From JANRIZ01 sp033764445 (GTDB taxonomy: Bacteria; Verrucomicrobiota; Verrucomicrobiia; JAWXBN01), in the NCBI GenBank assembly GCA_033764445.1, contig JANRIZ010000151.1, positions 1 through 12,871 of the forward strand: 12,871 nucleotides of DNA, written 5' to 3'. Every line of letters begins with the position of its first letter. Within the stretch, counting starts at the first letter, position 1. The position numbers and the translations under genes are program-made. The notes beneath the pieces were generated by a model. The model worked only from the letters and a program-made list of their open reading frames with translations, was not told where the DNA came from and ran no database searches. Shown piece after piece: positions 7,264 through 12,871 of the stretch.

Positions 7264-8346
7264 CTAACCTTTCTGCATCATCGCCTCACGAAGCATCTCA
7301 TCGGAATCGGTGATCTCGTCACGGGAGGCGTCGGGAATCCGGGGCACATGATAATAGCCGGGCTCGGCTTTCTGACGTTTGAGAATGCCCAGAATTTCCT
7401 TCCACGTCTCATAGAGCCCCACGGTCGCCCGGGGCAGGCTCGGCTCCATGGCCGCCCTCAGCCGGGGGAGGTTGTAGCAGGGAACGGCCGGGTACATGTG
7501 ATGCTCGACATGGTAGTTCATCCGCCAGTAGAGGAAGCTGGGAAAGGGGTGGCAGACAAAAGTCCGGCAACAGAGCCGGAAATCCGGCACGCTCGGCTGG
7601 AGCCCGGCGTGCTGGGGGAAGCCCACCAGAAAATTCAGCCAGTTGCCAATGTAGGTGGCCAGGGTCACCAGCACAATCATCGGCCACAGTTTGAAATAAA
7701 TGAACACGGCCAGGAGGACCAGGTGTCCGATCAGCACAAAACGGGACCAATGGGCCAGATCCTGCCGCAGCGGACGGTTGCTCTCGGGCAGAATGCGGTG
7801 TTCCCACTCCCCTTCGATTCTCCCAAACGCGTATCGCAGGTTGGAGAGGAGGGCCACCTTCAACATGTCAAAATTGAAAAACAGCACATTGAACCACAGC
7901 CAGGGGGTGATCTTCAGCGGGAGTTCCACCTCCAGGTCCAGGCCCTTGTAGACGGTCAGTTGATGATGTTTCACGTGGCTGGACCGGTAATGATGGTAGT
8001 TCCAAATGGTCAGGAAGGAAACCAGCCTGAGGGCAAAATCATTGAGCCATGGGGATTTGAAAACGGTCTTGTGGCTGAGCTCATGCACGGCCGCCCCGGG
8101 CCCGAGAAACGTGTAAAAACTGCCGTGGATGTGACAGAGGATCACCGTCACGTACCAGGGCCACTGGTACCAGGAATAGTACGCCACCGACCCCGTGGCC
8201 AGAACCAGCGCCAGGTGTCGGCCCAGCTGCCACAGACCGCGGGCATCACTGCGTTGCATCAGCGCGCTCATGACCTTTTTGTCCACGGGCACCCGGTGCC
8301 ATTTGATCTGATCCTGATCGGGGACGGGGGATGGGGTTTCGGGCAT
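7264..8346 (-). CDS. Membrane fatty acid desaturase (di-iron, three His boxes)
   Basis: Integral-membrane di-iron enzyme of the fatty acid desaturase superfamily, 360 residues from the ATG at 8346. The three metal-binding histidine boxes are complete: HELSH (88-92), HVKHH (124-128) and HVEHH (279-283), the last within NYHVEHHMYPAVPCYNLP, which is typical of acyl-lipid or acyl-CoA desaturases. An extra QHAG His (246) lies ahead of box three. Hydrophobic segments near 44-85, 103-117 and 202-240 fit the usual four-helix topology. Probable role: inserting a cis double bond in membrane acyl chains using O2 and an electron donor; substrate and position cannot be read from the sequence. A GTG at 8538 would add 64 low-complexity, non-family residues and reach almost to the divergent cytochrome start, so the ATG is preferred although its Shine-Dalgarno is poor. 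A related hydroxylase activity is the main alternative. Confidence 0.9.
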   Translation of the reverse strand: MPETPSPVPDQDQIKWHRVPVDKKVMSALMQRSDARGLWQLGRHLALVLATGSVAYYSWYQWPWYVTVILCHIHGSFYTFLGPGAAVHELSHKTVFKSPWLNDFALRLVSFLTIWNYHHYRSSHVKHHQLTVYKGLDLEVELPLKITPWLWFNVLFFNFDMLKVALLSNLRYAFGRIEGEWEHRILPESNRPLRQDLAHWSRFVLIGHLVLLAVFIYFKLWPMIVLVTLATYIGNWLNFLVGFPQHAGLQPSVPDFRLCCRTFVCHPFPSFLYWRMNYHVEHHMYPAVPCYNLPRLRAAMEPSLPRATVGLYETWKEILGILKRQKAEPGYYHVPRIPDASRDEITDSDEMLREAMMQKG

Positions 8347-8543
8347 GGGAAGGGTCCGTGGGGTGAGGGATTGGGTTTCACCTGTATAAAGTCTCGGGCG
8401 GACAGGGAAAGCATAAAAAATTGCCCGGAGACACGGCGGTTCCTTTGGATTGTAAAAGTTGCATGACAGTCTCAATTTCTCGCAATTTGGATTGAGCTTA
8501 AAGAGGGAGCCGCCTAAATTCTGCTGCGTTCCCACCACCCACC
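8347..8543. promoter_or_regulatory. Divergent intergenic region between desaturase and cytochrome genes
   Basis: This 197-bp gap lies between two divergent starts and is less GC-rich than the flanking genes. An inverted repeat, CTCAAT at 8471-8476 and ATTGAG at 8491-8496, has a 14-base spacer containing CAATTT again, and could be an operator or a leader hairpin for the cytochrome gene. On the minus strand a TTTATACA at about 8379-8386 resembles a -10 box for the desaturase gene, but no good -35 accompanies it. No Shine-Dalgarno precedes the cytochrome ATG; the nearest purine run, AAAGAGGGAG, ends more than 30 bases upstream. No additional gene is seen. Confidence 0.4.
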
Positions 8544-11045
8544 ATGAGCCGCTGGATCCAAAGCCGTTTTCCTGTCCTGTTTGTCTGGATGCTGATCGCC
8601 GGGCTGGGGACGGCTTTTTTCTGGGTTCAGGGTCAGTCGGCCCCCCAGCGGGTTGAAAAAAAGGAATCCCTCGTCGGTGAAGTGGAACGCAAGGTCAAGG
8701 CCGAGGCCTCACACCTCGAAACGGAGGCGGCCGCCGGAGTGGAAAACCTGGAACATCGCGCCGCCGGGGAGGTGGCGATCGCGGAAAAGGAGGGTCACGA
8801 TCTCTTGCGTGCCACCCAGCTCGAAATCAAAAAGGGCGAAACGGCGGCGGAAAAGGAAGGTGAAAAATTGCTCCGGCAAACCCGCGACGACCTGGAAAAG
8901 GCGGGGCATTGGGTCCGGGAAGACACGGAAAAACTCGAAGCCTATCTCAGGGAACGCGAGGCGCGCCTGGAAAAATACCTGCACAAGGAGGAAACCGCTC
9001 TCCGCAAGGAGGTCATGGACGGCGAAAAAAAACTCGGTTTCTGGCTGGAGGGCCGTCCGCTCTCGGATGTCAAGGCCCAGGCGGCCATCGCCCACCACAA
9101 TCTGCTGGTTTCCAACGAGTACCCCTCGGCCCAACAATGCGCCGAATGTCATCCGGGCCAGTACCGTGAATGGTCCACCTCCTCCCACGCCTACGCCCAG
9201 CTCAGCCCGGTGTACAATTCCATGCAGGCGACCATCAACAAGCTCACCCACGGCACCAACGGCGATTTCTGCGTCCGCTGCCACAACCAGGTGGGCATGA
9301 CCATCGGCGAACCGGTCTTCATGGCCAACGAAGACCGTCTGCCGGTCACCCGCGAGGGGATCAGTTGCATCGTCTGTCACCGGGTCAAAAATTCCTACGG
9401 ACGGGTCAGCGGCCGGTTCGCCCTCGAAAAGGGTGACATCACCAAGCCGATGTACGGGCCCCGCGGCGACGCGGTCCTCAAGGAGGTCTTGGACAATTTC
9501 CAGGTGACGACCGACAACGCGAAGGGCAGCATCAATTGGAAGGAAAACGGCAAACAGGTCATTCACAGCGGCGCGGTCCGGGTCAAAACCTTTGATACCC
9601 CCCAGCTCTGCTCCAACTGCCACGATGTCAACAGCCAGAATCTTTTCCGTCTGGAGGAGGCCTACTCCCAGTTCCGCAACTCCCCGGCGGCCGTGCGCAA
9701 TGAAACCTGCCAGGATTGCCACATGGGCAAGGTCCTGGGTGTGAAATCCGGTTACAACGAGGGGCCCATCGCCCACATCGGCGGGGTCCCCACCCCCTCG
9801 GGAAAACGCACCAACCACATGTTTGCCGGGCCGGATTATTCCATCGTCCACCCGGGCATCTTCCCGCACAGTCCGGAGGCGGATTCCATCGCAAGCTTCA
9901 AGGAATGGATGCAGTTTGACATCGAGGCCGGCTGGGGGACGGATGCCTTTGAAAAATCGGCGCCCTCCAAAAACTCCTTCCCCCCGGCCTGGCGCGAGGA
10001 ACGCCACCGCCGCCGGGGCCGCGAATTCATCGACAACCAGCTCCGGCTTCTGGGCGAGTACCGGGCCCAAAGCATGCGCACCCTCCGCCATGGCTACCAG
10101 CTGGGCACTTTGAAGGTCCATCGCAACGACTCCCGGGGGATCCGCTTCGATGTCGAGGTCCGCAATGCCACCGACGGTCACGGGGTGCCCACGGGGTTTG
10201 ATGCGGAGCGTCTGGTCTTCCTGGAAACCACTGTCCGTGACCGCACGGGAAAAATCGTCTTCCAATCCGGCGACCGCGACCCCAATGGCGACGTGCGCGA
10301 TCTCCACTCGGAGTACGTCAACAGGGGTGAGGTGCCTCTCGATGACCACCTGTTCAGTCTCCAGTCAAAATTCCTGCTCCGCAATCTGCGCGGGGGGGAA
10401 CGCGAACAGGTCCTGCCCGTGCCCGTTTCACAGGGGGCTCTGCCCTTCAACCGCCCCAACATCACTTCGAGTCTTCTGCAGGCGGCCCCCTCGGCCACCC
10501 GCAAGCAGGCCCTGATCATCCCCCCCAACGGTTCCCGCCTGGCCGAGTACGAGATCGACGGGGACCAACTCTCCGGCAAGGGGCCCTACAAGGTCCAGCT
10601 GCGCTTCATCTGCCAGATGGTTCCGGTCAATCTGGTCAACGCGATTTCCGGCATGGGTTTTGACTACAATCTCTCCCCGCGCGATGTGGCCAACCGCGTG
10701 GTCGAGGGCGGATTCGTTCTCTGGAACCACACGGTGGAACTGCCCGCCACGGGCCGGTCCCTCAATCTCAAACCTTCCTCGGCGGAGGTGCTCGGCCCCG
10801 AGGCGGTCACCCCGGGTCTGCCCTGGCTCAAATACACCCCGGTCACCAACGGTTTCCTCGAAAAAACAGAGGACGACATCCGCGCGGGCCTTGACAAGGC
10901 GGGCCGGGAACTCCGCAAGGTCGGCGACAAAGCCACGCAATTGGAAAAGGAGGCGGTCTCGGAGGCGGAAAAAATCGAAAAAGCCACACAGGACGAAGCG
11001 CAAAAAGTCGAGGGATTTTTCCATCGAAAACCCGCAAAAAAATAG
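8544..11045 (+). CDS. Pentaheme c-type cytochrome with coiled-coil stalk at both ends
   Basis: An 833-residue exported multiheme cytochrome. Residues 9-30 are one hydrophobic segment (signal peptide or membrane anchor; WVQG followed by QSA is a possible cleavage point). Residues 57-166 are a charged helix of ten 11-residue repeats. Five CxxCH heme sites follow: 199-203, 243-247, 275-279, 356-360 and 389-393. The first sits in QCAECHPGQYREWSTSSHA, the pattern of the cytochrome c554 superfamily. Candidate distal ligands include His215, His236, His425 and His436. After the hemes, NATDGHGVPTGF (541-552) starts a beta-rich domain of the type attached to other multiheme cytochromes. The tail (771-825) returns to 11-residue repeats. 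Expected role: periplasmic or envelope electron transfer; donor and acceptor unknown. The next gene starts 6 bp downstream and shares the stalk design. Long antisense frames here are shadows, since the heme motifs fix this strand. Confidence 0.93.
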   Translation: MSRWIQSRFPVLFVWMLIAGLGTAFFWVQGQSAPQRVEKKESLVGEVERKVKAEASHLETEAAAGVENLEHRAAGEVAIAEKEGHDLLRATQLEIKKGETAAEKEGEKLLRQTRDDLEKAGHWVREDTEKLEAYLREREARLEKYLHKEETALRKEVMDGEKKLGFWLEGRPLSDVKAQAAIAHHNLLVSNEYPSAQQCAECHPGQYREWSTSSHAYAQLSPVYNSMQATINKLTHGTNGDFCVRCHNQVGMTIGEPVFMANEDRLPVTREGISCIVCHRVKNSYGRVSGRFALEKGDITKPMYGPRGDAVLKEVLDNFQVTTDNAKGSINWKENGKQVIHSGAVRVKTFDTPQLCSNCHDVNSQNLFRLEEAYSQFRNSPAAVRNETCQDCHMGKVLGVKSGYNEGPIAHIGGVPTPSGKRTNHMFAGPDYSIVHPGIFPHSPEADSIASFKEWMQFDIEAGWGTDAFEKSAPSKNSFPPAWREERHRRRGREFIDNQLRLLGEYRAQSMRTLRHGYQLGTLKVHRNDSRGIRFDVEVRNATDGHGVPTGFDAERLVFLETTVRDRTGKIVFQSGDRDPNGDVRDLHSEYVNRGEVPLDDHLFSLQSKFLLRNLRGGEREQVLPVPVSQGALPFNRPNITSSLLQAAPSATRKQALIIPPNGSRLAEYEIDGDQLSGKGPYKVQLRFICQMVPVNLVNAISGMGFDYNLSPRDVANRVVEGGFVLWNHTVELPATGRSLNLKPSSAEVLGPEAVTPGLPWLKYTPVTNGFLEKTEDDIRAGLDKAGRELRKVGDKATQLEKEAVSEAEKIEKATQDEAQKVEGFFHRKPAKK
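8712..9041 (+). repeat. Ten hendecad (11-residue, 33-nt) units, cytochrome stalk
   Basis: Residues 57-166 of the cytochrome divide into ten 11-residue units starting at 57, 68, 79, 90, 101, 112, 123, 134, 145 and 156. Typical units are HLETEAAAGVE and AAEKEGEKLLR; apolar residues recur at about 3-4-4 spacing among Glu, Lys and Arg, with slight register drift in places. This is the hendecad pattern of straight or slightly right-handed coiled coils. As one continuous helix it would be about 16 nm long. The DNA inside it includes GAAATCAAAAAGGGCGAAA at 8823-8841, found identically in the next gene. Confidence 0.8.
10854..11018 (+). repeat. Five hendecad units, C-terminal tail of the cytochrome
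   Basis: Residues 771-825 divide into five 11-residue units starting at 771, 782, 793, 804 and 815, such as GLDKAGRELRK and AVSEAEKIEKA. Composition and period match the N-terminal stalk. The word GAAAAGGAGGCGG at 10944-10956 also occurs twice in the next gene's stalk. A second helix at the far end could pair with the first stalk or with the neighbouring protein. Confidence 0.75.
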
Positions 11046-11051
11046 TGTCCC

Positions 11052-12871
11052 ATGAACCCGGAACCCAACCCTCCACAAAATGCCCCGCGCCCCGGTCAGG
11101 GGTCCCGGCGTCTGCTGCTGATTGTCGGCGTGGTCCTGCTCGGGGTCTGCGCCCTGCTCTGGCTGCCTGCCCAGCAAAAGGAATCCCTGGTCAGAAAGGC
11201 GGAGACGGCGGTGGAATCGGAAATCAAAAAGGGCGAAAGGGAAGCCTCCAAACTTGAAAAGGAGGCGGTCCGGGAGGGAACCCGTCTCGAGGGCGAAGCG
11301 GTTGCCGAAGGTGAAAAACTCGGACACGAGGCGGAGGAGGCGCTGCGCAGTGCCGAAAAGGCGGCGGAAGCGGAGGCGCACAAACTCGAAAAGGAGGCGG
11401 AGCCTTATCTCGAAAAGGCGGAGGCGGAAACCCGCAGGCTCGAACACGAGGCCGGTGAAGCCCTGGCCAACTCCGCCGCCGACACGCTCTCCGAAGCCCG
11501 CCGCATTTTGCGGGAGATGAGCGACAAATCCCCGCCGCCGGTGCCCGCGGAAACGGTCGGCTCCTTCAACAGCGCCCTCAGCGACCGGAAAACCCCGCTC
11601 CAACTGGACCTTTTCCCGGACCGTCCCGCGCCGCTGTTCGAGACCAAAAACAATCCCTACTTCGGCGTGGCGGATATCACCCCGGGCTTTGAAAGTCTCA
11701 CCGGGGCCTGGTGGCAGCCGCAGTTTTTCATCTTCGGCTATTACCGCAACGGGGTCCAGACTCTCGACACGGGTGTGGGCAAAAATTCCCGGATCACGGA
11801 GTGGGTCAACCGTCTGGACCTCTTCGCCAACCTCAATGTCACCCCCACGGAACGTCTGGTCCTGGGGGTCCGCCCCTTCGACCTGCAGGATTCCTTTTCG
11901 GGCTACCAGTTCGAACCGGCCCCGGATCAGCCGCTCGATGCGATCAACGGCCGCATCACCACCCTCTACTTTGAAGGCAATTTCCTGAGTCTTTTCCCCG
12001 CGCTGGATTCCTACAAGGACAACTGGCTGGGGGTGGACTTCTCGATCGGACGCCAGCTGGTCCAGTACCAGGACGGCATTCTGCTCAATGACTACCTCGA
12101 CATGGTCGGTGTGACCCACCCCTCCATGTTCTGGCTGGGTGGCTCGGCCACCACGGCCACCTTCCTCTACGCCTGGGGCAATTCGCACCGGACGGATTTT
12201 GTCAAACTCAACGACGCCGACATTTTCGGCTGGTCCCTGCGCAACGACTATGCGGCCACGACGGTTGAGGCGAATTTTTTCTACACGCATGACAGTCTCC
12301 ACGAGGGGGGGGACGGGGCCTACCTCGGGCTCTCGGGCATCCAGCGCTTCGGCAAAATCAACACCTCCTTCCGCGCCCTGGGCTCCAAGGCGCTCGACGA
12401 CAACCGCACGAATAAAAAAGCCGTCCGCGACGGGGTCCTGCTCTTTTCCCAGATTTCCACCGACCAGCCGGGCACCCAGAATATCTTCTATCTGAATTCC
12501 TTCTGGGCCATCGGCGACTTCACCTCTGTCTCGCGCTCCTTTGAATCGGGCGGACCCCTCGCCTCGACGGGTCTGCTTTACTCCTCGACCCAGCTCGGCC
12601 GCTTCGGGGCGGCGATCAATCCCTTCCCCTCGGACTCCGTCGGGGCGGCCTTCGGGTACCAGATTTTCCTGGATGAATGGTCCTCCAAACAGCTGGTCCT
12701 GGAAATCGGCGGTTCCACCCGCACCTGGGACAACAAGTACGATGCGGGAATGGTCACCGGCCAGTATCAGCAGGCCATCGGCGACCACATGGTCTGGGTC
12801 TTCGGGGCGGTCACGGGTCTGCACAGCACGGGCGACACGCTGTGGGGGTTGCGCACCGAGATCGACATCAG
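11052..12871 (+). CDS. Coiled-coil-stalked outer-membrane barrel-like protein, 3' end cut by window
   Basis: 606 codons are open from the ATG 6 bp after the cytochrome stop to the window edge, so the C-terminus is missing. Layout: a Pro-rich N-terminus, one hydrophobic segment (21-39) preceded by SRR, KESLV at 43-47, a charged helix of 11-residue repeats to about 157, a Pro-rich linker (PPPVPAE), then from about 200 to the end alternating polar and apolar strands rich in Gly, Tyr, Phe, Trp and Asn with turn residues, as in outer-membrane beta barrels. The stretch FSIGRQLVQYQDGILLND (330-347) resembles porins of the alginate-export type. No heme motif is present. I recognise no named family, so the barrel call rests on strand pattern alone; a periplasmic beta protein is the alternative. 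No Shine-Dalgarno is seen, and translation is probably coupled to the cytochrome gene. Confidence 0.8.
   Translation, partial: MNPEPNPPQNAPRPGQGSRRLLLIVGVVLLGVCALLWLPAQQKESLVRKAETAVESEIKKGEREASKLEKEAVREGTRLEGEAVAEGEKLGHEAEEALRSAEKAAEAEAHKLEKEAEPYLEKAEAETRRLEHEAGEALANSAADTLSEARRILREMSDKSPPPVPAETVGSFNSALSDRKTPLQLDLFPDRPAPLFETKNNPYFGVADITPGFESLTGAWWQPQFFIFGYYRNGVQTLDTGVGKNSRITEWVNRLDLFANLNVTPTERLVLGVRPFDLQDSFSGYQFEPAPDQPLDAINGRITTLYFEGNFLSLFPALDSYKDNWLGVDFSIGRQLVQYQDGILLNDYLDMVGVTHPSMFWLGGSATTATFLYAWGNSHRTDFVKLNDADIFGWSLRNDYAATTVEANFFYTHDSLHEGGDGAYLGLSGIQRFGKINTSFRALGSKALDDNRTNKKAVRDGVLLFSQISTDQPGTQNIFYLNSFWAIGDFTSVSRSFESGGPLASTGLLYSSTQLGRFGAAINPFPSDSVGAAFGYQIFLDEWSSKQLVLEIGGSTRTWDNKYDAGMVTGQYQQAIGDHMVWVFGAVTGLHSTGDTLWGLRTEIDI
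11250..11447 (+). repeat. Hendecad (33-nt) repeat in the barrel protein stalk
   Basis: Residues 67-132 form six consecutive 11-residue units starting at 67, 78, 89, 100, 111 and 122, with consensus close to (K/R)LExEAxxEGx, for example RLEGEAVAEGE and KLEKEAEPYLE. At DNA level CAAACTYGAAAAGGAGGCGG occurs at 11249-11268 and 11381-11400, one mismatch in 20, offset 132 bp, which is exactly four 33-bp units. The periodicity extends more loosely on both sides. Confidence 0.85.

Noticed and set aside
8347..8538. GTG-initiated 64-residue N-terminal extension of the desaturase
   Set aside because: The added residues have no family resemblance, cover the probable promoter region and nearly touch the divergent cytochrome start. 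The ATG at 8346 gives a normal-length enzyme.
8709..10349. 546-codon minus-strand open frame
   Set aside because: It lies wholly opposite the cytochrome gene, whose five CxxCH motifs fix the coding strand; no motif is seen in the antisense product.
11052..11175. Possible twin-arginine signal (SRRLLLIV) on the barrel protein
   Set aside because: The motif is partial, and an outer-membrane barrel would be exported unfolded by Sec, so the Arg pair is more simply the positive-inside flank of the hydrophobic segment.
10428..12824. 798-codon open frame on the minus strand across the end of the cytochrome gene and most of the barrel gene
   Set aside because: It is antisense to the heme cytochrome and the stalked protein. 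Its translation is Arg/Gly/Val-rich with no recognisable domain. Long antisense frames are expected opposite GC-rich genes with this codon bias.

Overview
The window is a GC-rich chromosomal stretch from a diderm (Gram-negative type) bacterium. The evidence for two membranes is a multiheme c-type cytochrome followed directly by a protein that looks like an outer-membrane barrel. A taxon cannot be fixed from the sequence. A cytosolic GH29 fucosidase, a multiheme cytochrome and several genes without Shine-Dalgarno sites would suit Verrucomicrobiota or a relative, but this is a guess. Nothing mobile is visible: no transposase, integrase, tRNA, rRNA or CRISPR array.

Layout: (1) 1-786, the 3' part of uppP on the plus strand. 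(2) 771-1454, a DedA-family membrane protein on the minus strand, convergent with uppP and overlapping its end by 16 bp. (3) 1553-3031, a soluble protein built from about twelve 34-residue TPR units. (4) 3056-4327 and 4410-7073, a GH29 alpha-L-fucosidase and the disaggregase ClpB, both on the minus strand, with clpB upstream. (5) 7074-7263, a strongly AT-rich intergenic region holding a 21-bp-period tandem repeat and the clpB ribosome binding site. (6) 7264-8346, a membrane fatty acid desaturase on the minus strand. (7) 8347-8543, a divergent intergenic region. (8) 8544-11045 and 11052 to the window end, two tightly spaced plus-strand genes: a pentaheme cytochrome and a barrel-like envelope protein.

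The most unusual part is the last pair. Both proteins start with one hydrophobic segment, then a KESLV tag, then a long charged helix made of 11-residue (hendecad) repeats, and only then their functional domain. The stalk-coding DNA shares exact words between the two genes, including one identical 19-mer. I infer that this is a two-component, coiled-coil-tethered porin-cytochrome system that could move electrons across, or organise, the cell envelope. I do not recognise it as a named system.

The other notable grouping is uppP with dedA. Both can be placed in undecaprenyl phosphate recycling, with UppP making C55-P and some DedA proteins flipping it. The remaining genes are housekeeping or general metabolic functions with no obvious joint pathway.
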